Assembly (NCBI RefSeq): GCF_004340985.1
Contig: NZ_SLYB01000001.1
Span: 62,001 to 126,000, forward strand
Length of the DNA: 64,000 nucleotides
Origin: Cricetibacter osteomyelitidis
GTDB lineage: Bacteria; Pseudomonadota; Gammaproteobacteria; Enterobacterales; Pasteurellaceae
Direction: 5' to 3'
Of this stretch, positions 55,750 to 64,000 are shown piece by piece. The position numbers and the translations under genes were made by a program. Numbering within the stretch: position 1 is the first letter of the stretch; each line of letters starts with the position of its first letter. The notes below the pieces were generated by a model, which ran no database searches, was not told where the DNA came from, and saw only the letters and a program-made list of their open reading frames with translations.

Positions 55750-57777
55750 ATGCAACCGATTTCTAATGCAAAAATCTATTTTAATCAAGATAATACACCT
55801 GTTTCCGAACAATTTGACGATGTCTATTTTTCTAACCAAAACGGATTGGATGAAAGCCGTTATGTTTTCCAAGAAGGTAATCGACTATGGTCGCGTTGGA
55901 TTAATTTCGAGCAACCGCATTTTGTGATTGCGGAAACGGGCTTTGGCACAGGGTTAAATTTTTTTGCGGTAACACAATTATTTCGTCAATTCCGCGAGCA
56001 ATTTCCTCAAGCAAAGCTCAAACGTTTATTTTTTATCAGTTTTGAAAAATATCCGCTGGAATTGACCGCTCTTCAGTTGGCTCATTCAGCTTATCCGGAA
56101 TTTGCCGAACTGGCTCGACAATTACAACAAAAATGGCTAAAGCCCATCGAAGGTTGCTATCGTTTTCATTTTGCGGAAACCACATTGGATCTATGGTTTG
56201 GTGATGTGGCGGATAATTTGCCGCAGTTGGGCGATTATATGCTCAATAAAATTGATGCGTGGTTTTTAGACGGTTTTTCGCCGAGTAAAAATCCTGAAAT
56301 GTGGAATGATGGATTGTATCGCCAAATGTATCGTTACACCAAACCAAACGGCACGTTTGCAACATTTACTGCGGCAAGTCATGTACGAAAAGGATTGGAA
56401 CAAGCGGGATTTAACGTGCATAAACGTAAAGGTTACGGCAAAAAGCGGGAAATGCTATTCGGTGAAAAAATGAGAAATACTACCGCACTTGAAATTAAAA
56501 CCCCTTGGTATTTGCCGAAAAGTGCGGTGAATTTCAGCGAAAATTCATCTGTTGCCATCATTGGCGGTGGAATTGCTTCATTGTTTACCGCGTTATCTGT
56601 TTTGCAACGGGGTGGCAAGGTAGTGGTTTATTGTGAAGACGAACAGCCCGCATTTAATGCTTCAGGCAATAAACAAGGGGCGTTTTATCCTCAACTCAGT
56701 GATGACGATTTGATCAATATCCGCTTTTATATTCATGCCTTTGCTTATGGCAACCAGCAGCTGCGTTGGGCTATGGAACAGGGATTAGAATTTGAACATC
56801 AGTTTTGTGGCGTGGCACTTACGGGTTATTCGGAAAAAGCACAACATAAGTTAGATAAAATTGCGGCCTATCAATGGGATCCAAGTTTGTATCAAGCCTT
56901 AGATCAAGAAGCGCTCAGTAAAACCGTGGGGTTGCCGTTGCCTTGTGGCGGCGGTTTTATTCCTCAAGGCGGTTGGTTAGCACCCTGTCAATTTGTACAA
57001 AATCTGTTTGCGTATTTGCAAAAGTGCGGTCTAATTTTTAGAAATTCTCAAGAAATCACCGCACTTTCGCAGCAACAGCACCAATGGATCTTGAAAAATG
57101 CACAAGGTGAGCAGTTTACGCACGATGTCGTGATCATCGCGAACGGGCATAAACTGAACCAATTTACCCAAACTCAAGTTTTGCCGATTTATGCGGTGCG
57201 TGGGCAGGTGAGCCAAATTGCGACTAGTGAAAATTTACTGAAATTAAAAACGGTAATCTGCTATGACGGTTATCTTACGCCGGTTGATGAAGCAAAACAA
57301 TTTCATTGTATCGGTGCAAGCCACGTGCGGGATTGCGATAATCGGGAATTCAGCCAAGCCGAACAACAGCAAAATCAGCAAAAAATTCAGCAAAATCTTG
57401 CACCAATGGAATGGGTAAACGAAGTCGATACAGCCTATAATTTGGCTCGCCAAGGGATCCGCTGTGCCGTGCGGGATCGTATTCCGTTGATGGGTAATGT
57501 ACCGAATTTTAATCAACAGGTGATTGATTATAAAAATATTTTTAATCTTCGCCGTCGCAAACAGCCAATTAAAAGTGCGGTCAATTTTGATAATTTATTT
57601 TTAGTCGGGGCACTGGGATCGCGGGGATTAACTTCCGCACCTTTATTAGGCGAGTCGCTGGCATCGTTAATTTACGGCGAACCTTTGCCGTTAAGTGAAG
57701 ATATTGTGCAGGCACTGTCGGTCAATCGCAGTTGGATGCGGAAATTATTGAAGGGAACCGTAGTCGGGACGCCATAA
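55750..57777 (+). CDS. mnmC: Bifunctional tRNA 5-methylaminomethyl-2-thiouridine synthase
   Basis: Completes mnm5(s2)U34 in tRNA: the C-terminal FAD domain removes carboxymethyl and the N-terminal domain methylates with SAM. 675 residues from ATG 55750 (GAGAA upstream), close to E. coli (668); longer starts to 55672 lack homology. Methyltransferase: [27 protein letters not shown]. Oxidase: [15 protein letters not shown], and [16 protein letters not shown] near the end. The linker between domains holds an inverted USS pair (56482-56490, 56520-56528), and another pair lies at 57022-57066. Confidence 0.95.
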   Translation: MQPISNAKIYFNQDNTPVSEQFDDVYFSNQNGLDESRYVFQEGNRLWSRWINFEQPHFVIAETGFGTGLNFFAVTQLFRQFREQFPQAKLKRLFFISFEKYPLELTALQLAHSAYPEFAELARQLQQKWLKPIEGCYRFHFAETTLDLWFGDVADNLPQLGDYMLNKIDAWFLDGFSPSKNPEMWNDGLYRQMYRYTKPNGTFATFTAASHVRKGLEQAGFNVHKRKGYGKKREMLFGEKMRNTTALEIKTPWYLPKSAVNFSENSSVAIIGGGIASLFTALSVLQRGGKVVVYCEDEQPAFNASGNKQGAFYPQLSDDDLINIRFYIHAFAYGNQQLRWAMEQGLEFEHQFCGVALTGYSEKAQHKLDKIAAYQWDPSLYQALDQEALSKTVGLPLPCGGGFIPQGGWLAPCQFVQNLFAYLQKCGLIFRNSQEITALSQQQHQWILKNAQGEQFTHDVVIIANGHKLNQFTQTQVLPIYAVRGQVSQIATSENLLKLKTVICYDGYLTPVDEAKQFHCIGASHVRDCDNREFSQAEQQQNQQKIQQNLAPMEWVNEVDTAYNLARQGIRCAVRDRIPLMGNVPNFNQQVIDYKNIFNLRRRKQPIKSAVNFDNLFLVGALGSRGLTSAPLLGESLASLIYGEPLPLSEDIVQALSVNRSWMRKLLKGTVVGTP

Positions 57778-57787
57778 GATGGCGTCC
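57767..57787. terminator. Hairpin at the mnmC/grpE convergent ends
   Basis: GGACGCCAT (57767-57775) pairs with ATGGCGTCC (57779-57787), 9 bp, loop AAG; the mnmC stop codon lies inside. No T-run follows on either strand, so strength is uncertain. The design resembles the fabI/rnb hairpin. Confidence 0.5.
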
Positions 57788-57799
57788 TAAAATTGAAAG

Positions 57800-58387
57800 T
57801 TAAGCTGCAACCATCACCATTGCAGGACGGATCACTCGTCCGTTCAGCAAATAGCCTTTTTGCAATACTTGAGTGATTTGATTGCTGGTAAAACCTTCTG
57901 TCGGCTGCATAGAAATCGCTTGGTGCAAATCCGGATTAAAGACTTCGCCAACCACGCCGATGGGTTCAACACCATGGCGAGAGACCGTTGCTAATAGTTC
58001 TTTTAAAGTAAGCTCTACACCGTCAAATAAGGCTTTAACCGTTTCATCTTCATGGTTTGCCGGAGTCGCTAGGGCACGTTCTAAATTATCAATGGTATTT
58101 AGCACATCTTTAGAGAATTTTTCCAGTGCAAATTTATGGGCTTTTTCAACATCTTGTTCTGTACGGCGACGAATATTATCAATCTCCGCACGAGTACGTA
58201 ATAATAAATCCTGTTCTTTCTTAGTTGTTTCCGCTAATTGTTCTTCTAATTCTTGTACACGGGCAATCGCTTCTTCTAACGGATCAACTTCTTGTGTGGT
58301 TTGTTCGGTTGCCGATTCTTCAACTTCCGGCGTTTGAGTTTGTTGGCATTCTTCTTGATTTTCTACTTTTTGCTCTTGTTTAGACAT
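57800..58387 (-). CDS. grpE: Nucleotide exchange factor GrpE
   Basis: Releases ADP from DnaK in the Hsp70 cycle. 195 residues from ATG 58387 (AAGGAAAA upstream; the 58408 frame start lacks homology). An acidic Gln-rich N-terminus is followed by the long dimer coiled coil ([29 protein letters not shown] in parts) and a C-terminal beta domain ([34 protein letters not shown]). Upstream on the minus strand lies TTGAAT-N18-TATTAT, a sigma-70-like promoter; I do not see a clean heat-shock sigma-32 promoter. Divergent from nadK. Confidence 0.95.
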   Translation of the reverse strand: MSKQEQKVENQEECQQTQTPEVEESATEQTTQEVDPLEEAIARVQELEEQLAETTKKEQDLLLRTRAEIDNIRRRTEQDVEKAHKFALEKFSKDVLNTIDNLERALATPANHEDETVKALFDGVELTLKELLATVSRHGVEPIGVVGEVFNPDLHQAISMQPTEGFTSNQITQVLQKGYLLNGRVIRPAMVMVAA

Positions 58388-58465
58388 TTTTATTTTCCTT
58401 CTAGTCAAATGGGTGAATTACGTATAATATAATGACTAATTTTTTAAATTCAAGTCATAAAATAA

Positions 58466-59395
58466 ATGAATAGCTTGCAAAATAATTTTCCGAATACATC
58501 GGTGCCTAATCCATTGTGCGATTCTTTTAAAATCATTGGGTTAGTAGGGAAACCGCGTAATGACAGCACAATGCAAATGCATAAAAATTTGTTCACATGG
58601 TTGCTTGAACGTGGTTATGAAGTGTTGGTCGAAGAAGCCGTAGGCAAAAAATTTAATTTACCGCACAAACACATTGCAACGCTTGATCAAATCGGTTCTG
58701 CCGCACAATTGGCGATCGTCATTGGCGGCGATGGTAATATGTTGGGACGTGCACGTGCGTTATGCCGATATGATATTGCCTTAATTGGTATAAACCGCGG
58801 TAATTTAGGTTTTTTAACCGATATTGATCCGAAAAATGCATATGCTCAATTACAAGCCTGTTTAGACGGTGAATTTTTTGTGGAAGAGCGTTTTTTGTTG
58901 GAAGCAAAGATTGAGCGAGAGGGGGAAATCATCCAAACCGCCAATGCCATTAATGAAGTGGTTTTTCACCCGGCAAAAATTGCTCATATGATCGATTTCC
59001 ATGTATATATTGACGATAAATTTGCCTTTTCCCAACGTTCCGACGGTCTGATTATTGCCACTCCGACAGGATCAACTGCATATTCGCTTTCGGCCGGTGG
59101 GCCGATTTTAACCCCACAACTTAATGCCATTGCATTAGTTTCAATGTTTCCGCATACGCTTTCATCCCGTCCGTTGGTCATTGACGGTAATAGCAAAATC
59201 TCTATGCGTTTTGCCGATTATAATATTTCTCAATTGGAAATGAGCTGTGACAGCCAAGTCGCTTTACCGTTTTCCAGTGACGATGTGATCATTGTACAAA
59301 AATATCCCCATAAATTGAAATTATTACATTTGAATAATTATAATTATTACAATGTGTTAAGTTCTAAACTCGGTTGGTTGAAAAAGTTATTCTAA
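58466..59395 (+). CDS. nadK: NAD kinase
   Basis: Phosphorylates NAD to NADP. 309 residues. The catalytic GGDGNMLG motif lies at about 91-98, with the NAD-binding [11 protein letters not shown] and the conserved [23 protein letters not shown] in parts. Divergent from grpE with a 78-bp shared gap, and upstream of recN; grpE/nadK/recN is a common gamma-proteobacterial cluster. The ribosome site is weak. Confidence 0.95.
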   Translation: MNSLQNNFPNTSVPNPLCDSFKIIGLVGKPRNDSTMQMHKNLFTWLLERGYEVLVEEAVGKKFNLPHKHIATLDQIGSAAQLAIVIGGDGNMLGRARALCRYDIALIGINRGNLGFLTDIDPKNAYAQLQACLDGEFFVEERFLLEAKIEREGEIIQTANAINEVVFHPAKIAHMIDFHVYIDDKFAFSQRSDGLIIATPTGSTAYSLSAGGPILTPQLNAIALVSMFPHTLSSRPLVIDGNSKISMRFADYNISQLEMSCDSQVALPFSSDDVIIVQKYPHKLKLLHLNNYNYYNVLSSKLGWLKKLF

Positions 59396-59413
59396 AATTT
59401 CCGTAAAAAATGC

Positions 59414-59469
59414 TTTACTGTATAAAAAAACAATATATACTGGTAATTAATCAGTGTATTGTTATACAG
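59414..59469 (+). promoter_or_regulatory. recN promoter with two LexA-like boxes
   Basis: Box 1, CTGTATAAAAAAACAA (59418-59433), and box 2, GTGTATTGTTATACAG (59454-59469), each match 12 of 16 positions of CTGTATATATATACAG. TTTACT (59414-59419) and TATACT (59436-59441), 16 bp apart, form a sigma-70 promoter covered by box 1. recN is a strongly LexA-controlled SOS gene in E. coli with multiple boxes, so SOS control is well supported. Confidence 0.8.
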
Positions 59470-59482
59470 TAAGGTGTTAATT

Positions 59483-61159
59483 ATGCTCACTCAACTCACT
59501 ATCAATAATTTTGCTATCGTTCGTCATTTGGATATTGAATTATTTCAGGGAATGTCTGCCATTACCGGTGAAACCGGTGCCGGAAAATCCATTGCTTTAG
59601 ATGCGTTGGGACTGTGCTTGGGTAGCCGTACGGAAACTACAATGTTGCGTGATGCCAATCAGCGGGCGGAAGTTTGTGCCACTTTCAAATTAACTGAAAA
59701 TTTACCCGCACTTCAATGGTTGCAAGCACATGAATTACAGGATAATGAAAATCCGCAAGAGTGTATTTTACGTCGTATCGTCAATTCTGACGGACGCTCT
59801 AAGGCCTATATCAATAATACGCCGGTTTCGGCTTCTCAGCTCAAAGAATTGGGACAATGTTTAGTACATATCAGCGGGCAGCACGCTTCACAATTATTGC
59901 TAAAAGCAGATTATCAATTACAACTTCTGGATAATTTTTCCGCACACAACGATTTGTTGCATCAAATGCGAAAGGATTATTCCGCTTGGAAGACCATTCA
60001 ACAAAAAGTAAAACAATTCAAGCAGCAACAAGCGGAAAACGAAGCACGCAAACAGTTGTTGCAATATCAAGTTGAAGAATTGGATGAGTTTGATCTTAAA
60101 ATCGGTGAATATGAAGAGCTAGAAAGTGAGCATAGCCGACTTTCCAATAGTGAAGAATTAACTTCGTTGTCTCAAGGATTACTGAATGTTTTGAGTGAGA
60201 ATGAAGAAGCTAATATCGATTCAATGCTGTATCGGGCAAGTAAATATATTGATGATTTAGCTGCGTTGGATAGTCGTTATTCGGACATTCAAGGTATGTT
60301 GCAAGATGCTTTGATTCAAGTGCAGGAAGCAACAAGCGAAGTGTATCACCTCGCCAATAATATTGAGCAAGATCCTCACGCTTTGCAGGAAGTGGAGGCG
60401 CGGATGAGTAAAACGATTAGCCTTGCCCGTAAACATAATGTCGCTCCGGAAGAATTAGCTTCATATCATCAACGATTAACCCAAGAATTGTCTCAATTAA
60501 TGGAATTTAGCGACAGTGAAGACAGCTTATTGGAAGCGGAAAATAAAGCGCACGAACAAATGTTGCAATCGGCTCGTCAACTTTCGGCAAGTCGCCGGCA
60601 AAGTGCGGTCAAATTAGCGAAAGAAGTGACGAAGTCAATTAAGCATTTAGCAATGGAAAATGCAGAATTTTTTGTGGAAATACAATCGGATTTGACAAAA
60701 GTTGATATAAACGGTGCGGATTCCGCCATCTTTACTTTACGCAGTAATTTAGGGCAGGCAGCACAATCGTTAACTAAAGTGGCATCCGGCGGTGAACTTT
60801 CTCGAATTGCATTGGTTATTCAAGTATTGACTACTGATAAATCATCAATCCCAACTTTGATTTTTGATGAAATTGACGTTGGAATTAGTGGTGCTACAGC
60901 CAGTGTTGTGGGTAAATTATTGCGTAAACTCGGACAAAAATGTCAAGTGTTATGTGTTACTCATTTACCGCAAGTCGCCTGTGCCGCCCATCATCACTTC
61001 TGGGTGGAAAAATCCGTTGTTGACAATAAAACAGAGACAAATATGACCGCACTTTCTAATCAACAACGGGTAAAAGCACTGGCTCGTCTATTAGGCGGTC
61101 AAAAAATTACGGAAAATGTTTTGGCAAATGCAGAAGAAATGTTAGCGTTAGCGTCTTAA
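59483..61159 (+). CDS. recN: DNA repair protein RecN
   Basis: SMC-like ATPase for double-strand break repair. 558 residues from ATG 59483 (AAGGTG upstream), fixed by homology to MLxQLTIxNFAIV. Walker A GETGAGKSI at about 29-37, long coiled coil about 150-360, signature-type SGGELSRIALVIQ, Walker B PTLIFDEIDVGISG. Two USS copies lie near the end. Preceded by a LexA-type promoter. Confidence 0.96.
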   Translation: MLTQLTINNFAIVRHLDIELFQGMSAITGETGAGKSIALDALGLCLGSRTETTMLRDANQRAEVCATFKLTENLPALQWLQAHELQDNENPQECILRRIVNSDGRSKAYINNTPVSASQLKELGQCLVHISGQHASQLLLKADYQLQLLDNFSAHNDLLHQMRKDYSAWKTIQQKVKQFKQQQAENEARKQLLQYQVEELDEFDLKIGEYEELESEHSRLSNSEELTSLSQGLLNVLSENEEANIDSMLYRASKYIDDLAALDSRYSDIQGMLQDALIQVQEATSEVYHLANNIEQDPHALQEVEARMSKTISLARKHNVAPEELASYHQRLTQELSQLMEFSDSEDSLLEAENKAHEQMLQSARQLSASRRQSAVKLAKEVTKSIKHLAMENAEFFVEIQSDLTKVDINGADSAIFTLRSNLGQAAQSLTKVASGGELSRIALVIQVLTTDKSSIPTLIFDEIDVGISGATASVVGKLLRKLGQKCQVLCVTHLPQVACAAHHHFWVEKSVVDNKTETNMTALSNQQRVKALARLLGGQKITENVLANAEEMLALAS

Positions 61160-61163
61160 AAAA

Positions 61164-61206
61164 ATCCCTGTAATGAACGATTTGTTACAGGGATATCTCT
61201 TTATTT
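61164..61206. terminator. Terminator between recN and darP
   Basis: ATCCCTGTAA (61164-61173) pairs with TTACAGGGAT (61185-61194), 10 bp, loop of 11, with an A-run before and a T-rich run after; usable in both directions. Confidence 0.9.
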
Positions 61207-61207
61207 T

Positions 61208-61753
61208 TTATTCTTCCGGCAGTGCCAGTTCTTTTAAAACCTGATAAATTTCACGGTAAGCTTTTGGCGGCTTGTGTTGCTCTTTTTCTTTTTGAGCTGA
61301 ACGAATTAAATTACGTAAATGTTGGCGATCGGCATACGGATAATCGTTTAATAATTCGGTTAAGCCTTCATCGCCTTTCGCAATTAATTCATCTCTGAGC
61401 ACTTCTAATTTGTGTAACATAGCTTGTTGTTGCTTATGCTTGTTTTCTAATTTATCTAACGCTTCTTGAATAGGGGCAGGATCAATATTACGCAATAGTT
61501 TACCGATATATTGTAGCTGGCGACGACGGGCTTCTTTTTGTACGCGTTGAGCCAGCTCAATCGCATCTAACAAATTTTCATCCAGTGGCATTTTGTCTAA
61601 TTTAGCTTTAGTCAGCGCTACTAATTTTTCACCTAATTTTTTGAGTTCTTCAGCATCACGTTTGATTTCGCTTTTGCTCACCCAAATAATTTCTTCTTGT
61701 TCCTCATCAAGCCAATCTAATTCTTTATCTTTCTTTTTCTTGCCTCGAGCCAT
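61208..61753 (-). CDS. darP: Dual-action ribosomal maturation protein DarP (YjgA)
   Basis: 181 residues, mostly helical and highly charged, DUF615 family. N-terminal basic start [42 protein letters not shown] in parts, then [18 protein letters not shown] and [20 protein letters not shown]. coli YjgA associates with late 50S precursors. Divergent from pmbA/tldE, its usual partner next door in gamma-proteobacteria. Confidence 0.92.
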   Translation of the reverse strand: MARGKKKKDKELDWLDEEQEEIIWVSKSEIKRDAEELKKLGEKLVALTKAKLDKMPLDENLLDAIELAQRVQKEARRRQLQYIGKLLRNIDPAPIQEALDKLENKHKQQQAMLHKLEVLRDELIAKGDEGLTELLNDYPYADRQHLRNLIRSAQKEKEQHKPPKAYREIYQVLKELALPEE

Positions 61754-61795
61754 TATTATTTTCCTTTATTTTATGAAGCCGATTATGAAATAGTT

Positions 61796-61830
61796 TTGGG
61801 CATTCTATCACAATGCGATAGAATATCGGA
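61796..61830. promoter_or_regulatory. Overlapping divergent promoters of darP and pmbA in a palindrome
   Basis: ATTCTATC (61802-61809) and GATAGAAT (61817-61824) form an 8-bp inverted repeat that presents TAGAAT as a -10 element in both directions. For pmbA, TTGGGC (61796-61801) lies 17 bp upstream of its -10. For darP the -10 is preceded by TG (extended type). Confidence 0.5.
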
Positions 61831-61854
61831 AAATTTAGTAAAAAAGGTTATCTG

Positions 61855-63210
61855 ATGAAAAACGAACAAAATCAAACCGCACTTTTAAAACAACAAGAAC
61901 AACAACTTCAAGAGGCGGTGAGCTATGCTATTAAAATTGCAACAAAAGCCGGTGCAACGGCGGAAGTCGACGTAACGAAAGTCAGCGGTTTATCTGTGTC
62001 TTGTCGTTTGCAACAAATTGAAAATGTTGAATTTAATAATGACGGTGCATTAGGTATTTCCGTGTATTTAGGACAGCAAAAAGGTAATGCTTCCACTTCC
62101 GATTTAAGTTACGAAGCAATTAAAAATACTGTGGAGGCCGCATTGGCTATCGCCAAATATACTTCGCCGGACGAATGCACCGGTTTGGCAGAAAAAGAAT
62201 TAATGGCCTTTAATGCACCGGATTTGCAGCTGTATCACGAAGCAGAGATCGATGTGGATCAAGCTGCTCAATTGGCGATTGAAGCGGAGCAAACCGCAAT
62301 GGCTTATGATGAACGCATTGTCAATAGTGAGGGGGGGATGTTTAATTCTCATACGGGCGTGCGTGTATATGGCAACAGCCATGGTTTGCTCAAAAGTTAT
62401 TTGTCCAGCCGTTATTCTTTATCTTGTAGTATGATTGCAGGATTTGGAGATCAATTAGAGCGTGATTATGAATATACTATTGCCCGTAATATTAAAGATT
62501 TAGAAAGTGCGGTGTGGGTTGGTGAAAATTGTGCGAGAAAAACCCTTGAACGTTTGCAACCGCAGAAAATTGCGACTCAGGAAGTTCCAGTGATTTTCTT
62601 GAATGATGTCGCAACAGGCTTGGTGTCTCACTTAGCTACCGCAATCAGCGGCGGCAGTTTGTACCGCAAAGCCAGTTTTTTATTGGATCATTTAGGCAAA
62701 CAAGTGTTACCGGACTGGTTCCAAATTAGTGAACGCCCGCATTTAATCGGTCGATTAGCTTCATCCCCTTTTGATAGCGAAGGCGTACGAACTGTTTCCC
62801 GTGAAATTATTGAACAAGGGATTTTACAAACCTATTTATTAACCAGTTACAGCGGTAAAAAGCTAGGCATGCAAAGTACCGGACACGCAGGCGGTATTCA
62901 TAACTGGTTAGTTAAATCGAATTCTGACGGCGGATTGACCGCACTTTTACGCCAAATGGGAACAGGCTTATTAGTCACTGAATTAATGGGACAGGGCGTG
63001 AATATGGTGACGGGCGATTATTCTCGCGGTGCAGCCGGTTTTTGGGTGGAGAACGGCAAAATTCAGTATCCTGTGGCCGAAATTACCATTGCGGGACAAT
63101 TGCAGGATATGTTCCGTAATATTGTTGCCGTAGGTAATGATATTGAGCATCGTTCTAATATTCAAACCGGTTCCATTTTATTGGAAAAAATGAAGGTTTC
63201 AGGAAATTAA
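61855..63210 (+). CDS. pmbA: Metalloprotease PmbA/TldE
   Basis: Partner of TldD in a heteromeric protease that processes peptides such as microcin B17 and CcdA. 451 residues. TldD/E fold: [29 protein letters not shown] in parts, [13 protein letters not shown], and a C-terminal [14 protein letters not shown] and [12 protein letters not shown], which are typical of the TldE side that lacks the zinc His pair. Two USS copies are present. TldD is not in the window. A candidate small RNA follows. Confidence 0.94.
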   Translation: MKNEQNQTALLKQQEQQLQEAVSYAIKIATKAGATAEVDVTKVSGLSVSCRLQQIENVEFNNDGALGISVYLGQQKGNASTSDLSYEAIKNTVEAALAIAKYTSPDECTGLAEKELMAFNAPDLQLYHEAEIDVDQAAQLAIEAEQTAMAYDERIVNSEGGMFNSHTGVRVYGNSHGLLKSYLSSRYSLSCSMIAGFGDQLERDYEYTIARNIKDLESAVWVGENCARKTLERLQPQKIATQEVPVIFLNDVATGLVSHLATAISGGSLYRKASFLLDHLGKQVLPDWFQISERPHLIGRLASSPFDSEGVRTVSREIIEQGILQTYLLTSYSGKKLGMQSTGHAGGIHNWLVKSNSDGGLTALLRQMGTGLLVTELMGQGVNMVTGDYSRGAAGFWVENGKIQYPVAEITIAGQLQDMFRNIVAVGNDIEHRSNIQTGSILLEKMKVSGN

Positions 63211-63226
63211 AAAATATTTTAATAAA

Positions 63227-63271
63227 TGAGAATAATTCCTATTGACATTTATAGTTGATTTGTTAATATAT
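63227..63271 (+). promoter_or_regulatory. Promoter with Fur-like box for the small RNA candidate
   Basis: TTGACA (63242-63247), 16 bp, TAATAT (63264-63269) is a good sigma-70 promoter. TGAGAATAATTCCTA (63227-63241) matches the 7-1-7 Fur pattern TGATAAT-N-ATTATCA at 10 of 14 positions and abuts the -35 element. This suggests iron-dependent repression. Confidence 0.55.
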
Positions 63272-63275
63272 CACT

Positions 63276-63425
63276 ACCTGTTAAGAGCAGGGTTGAGGTG
63301 AGAGACCAATCCTATTCGTATAACACTATTGTTATAGGCAGGAGCTACCAAGGTAGCGAGTAGAGTAGAAAGTAAATTCGTTAGGGTATTTAAAAGGTCA
63401 GAGTAGAGATGCTCTGACTTTTTTT
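63276..63425 (+). ncRNA. Candidate iron-regulated small RNA between pmbA and hpt
   Basis: About 150 nt with its own promoter and a Rho-independent terminator (GTCAGAG 63397-63403 with CTCTGAC 63412-63418, followed by a run of T). No ORF of note. Internal hairpins: TATAAC/GTTATA (63319-63324/63331-63336) and GCTACC/GGTAGC (63344-63349/63352-63357). A Fur-like box precedes the promoter. H. influenzae has a Fur-regulated small RNA, HrrF; I cannot say if this is its homologue. A second promoter with extended -10 for hpt lies downstream, so the RNA is not just an hpt leader. Confidence 0.6.
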
Positions 63426-63432
63426 ATTCTGT

Positions 63433-63440
63433 GCTATAAT
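63433..63440 (+). promoter_or_regulatory. hpt promoter, extended -10
   Basis: TGCTATAAT: the TG plus perfect TATAAT (63435-63440) form an extended -10 element 35 bp before the hpt ATG, after the terminator of the upstream small RNA. Confidence 0.65.
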
Positions 63441-63475
63441 AGCGACATTGTTTGATTGATAACAAAGAGTAAATT

Positions 63476-64000
63476 ATGAAAAAACATCATGTTGATATTT
63501 TAATTCCGCAGCAAGAAGTAAAGTCAAGAATTGTGGAATTAGGAAAAGAAATCACGCAATTCTATCAACACCAGCATATTGATAAATTAATTATAGTGGG
63601 TTTACTACGCGGTTCATTCATGTTTATGGCCGATTTAGTACGGGAAATTCATTTACCGATAGAAATTGAATTTATGACTACGTCCAGTTACGGTAGTGGA
63701 ATGACGACTAATCATGATGTAAAAATCAGCCAAGATCTTGCTGGTGATATTAAAGGTGAGCATGTGCTGATTGTCGAAGATATTATTGACACCGGATATA
63801 CGCTGGAAAAAGTGCGTGAAATTTTATTATTACGCAGCCCGGCTTCTTTGGCAATTTGTACTTTATTGGATAAACCGTCTCGTCGCGAAGTGGAAGTACC
63901 GGTAGATTGGATTGGCTTTGCAATTCCGGACGAATTTGTTGTCGGTTATGGTATTGATTATGCACAACGCTATCGTAATTTGGGGTATATCGGAAAAGTT
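63476..64000 (+). CDS. hpt: Hypoxanthine phosphoribosyltransferase (3' end outside window)
   Basis: Purine salvage: hypoxanthine (and guanine) plus PRPP to IMP (GMP). 175 codons are visible, with the frame still open at the window edge. The family is usually about 178-180 residues, so only a few residues and the stop are missing. The PRPP loop [33 protein letters not shown] and the C-terminal [18 protein letters not shown] identify it. ATG 63476 follows AAGAG. Together with apt it gives the cell two salvage routes. Confidence 0.95.
   Translation, partial: MKKHHVDILIPQQEVKSRIVELGKEITQFYQHQHIDKLIIVGLLRGSFMFMADLVREIHLPIEIEFMTTSSYGSGMTTNHDVKISQDLAGDIKGEHVLIVEDIIDTGYTLEKVREILLLRSPASLAICTLLDKPSRREVEVPVDWIGFAIPDEFVVGYGIDYAQRYRNLGYIGKV

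Larger units (their letters stand above)
267..62946. repeat. Dispersed DNA uptake signal sequence (Hin-type USS), about 60 copies
   Basis: AAGTGCGGT or its complement, scattered on both strands throughout the window from 267-275 to 62938-62946; I counted about 36 forward and 27 reverse by eye, roughly one per kilobase. This 9-mer promotes DNA binding in natural transformation of Haemophilus, Aggregatibacter and related genera. Most copies lie inside genes and read as SAV or TAL codon triplets. Several occur as inverted pairs in terminators (dnaX/rnb, glmS, mrcA). Counts are approximate. Confidence 0.95.

Noticed and set aside
58409-58465. Heat-shock sigma-32 promoter for grpE
   Set aside because: CTTGAA and CCCATTT are both present on the minus strand but about 35 bp apart, too far for a sigma-32 promoter.
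59440-59455. Third LexA box (CTGGTAATTAATCAGT) in the recN promoter
   Set aside because: The CTG and CAG are 9 bp apart instead of 10, so spacing is wrong.

Overview
The window looks like chromosomal DNA of a Haemophilus/Aggregatibacter-type member of the Pasteurellaceae. Three things point there. The 9-mer AAGTGCGGT / ACCGCACTT, the Hin-type DNA uptake signal sequence (USS), occurs about once per kilobase (roughly 60 copies counted by eye). A pilMNOPQ-like competence operon (comA-E) is present. Gene order also recalls blocks known from H. influenzae: menE-mscK-aroC-mepA-lpxM, hemH-menI-ydiJ-ompA, mltA-tcdA-znuA, nikKLMQO with divergent nimR, and darP/pmbA/hpt. The DNA is AT-rich and almost fully coding. 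I see no prophage, intact insertion sequence, CRISPR array or toxin cluster. Species cannot be fixed from this window.

Layout. 1-11.3 kb: end of menE, two tandem giant MscS-type channels, aroC, an odd hairpin-rich spacer, mepA, a TSUP permease and lpxM. 11.4-17.5 kb: apt, dnaX, convergent rnb, fabI, a cold-shock gene and initiator tRNA-fMet. 17.6-25.7 kb: hemH, menI, ydiJ, a long leader plus ompA, then lemA and two TPM-domain genes. 25.7-30.2 kb: grxD, a DeoR-family regulator, glmS and an Nramp-like transporter lacking the DPGN motif. 30.3-37.7 kb: comE-D-C-B-A divergent from mrcA, then rlmJ. 37.8-45.5 kb: gor, a TPR glycosyltransferase-like gene, mltA, tcdA, znuA, hfq, hflX. 45.5-51.1 kb: tilS, a DUF454 gene, the nickel uptake operon nikKLMQO and its MerR-type regulator nimR, and a small Cys-tailed protein. 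51.2-64 kb: tesB, uvrB, fabB, mnmC, grpE, nadK, recN, darP, pmbA, a probable small RNA, and hpt running off the end.

Themes. Envelope building (mepA, lpxM, mrcA, mltA, ompA, fabI, fabB, glmS), metal supply (nik, znuA, Nramp), RNA and tRNA metabolism (rnb, rlmJ, tcdA, tilS, mnmC, hfq), DNA repair (uvrB, recN) and transformation (com operon plus USS).

Regulatory sites readable in the DNA: a MerR-type 19-bp-spacer promoter before nikK, two LexA-like boxes before recN, a FabR-like palindrome before fabB, a CRP-S-like competence site before comA, and Fur-family-like boxes before znuA and before the candidate small RNA at 63.3 kb. The most novel-looking items are that small RNA, the hairpin array at 8.6-8.7 kb, the crowding of USS into signal-peptide codons, and the structured leaders of hfq and ompA.
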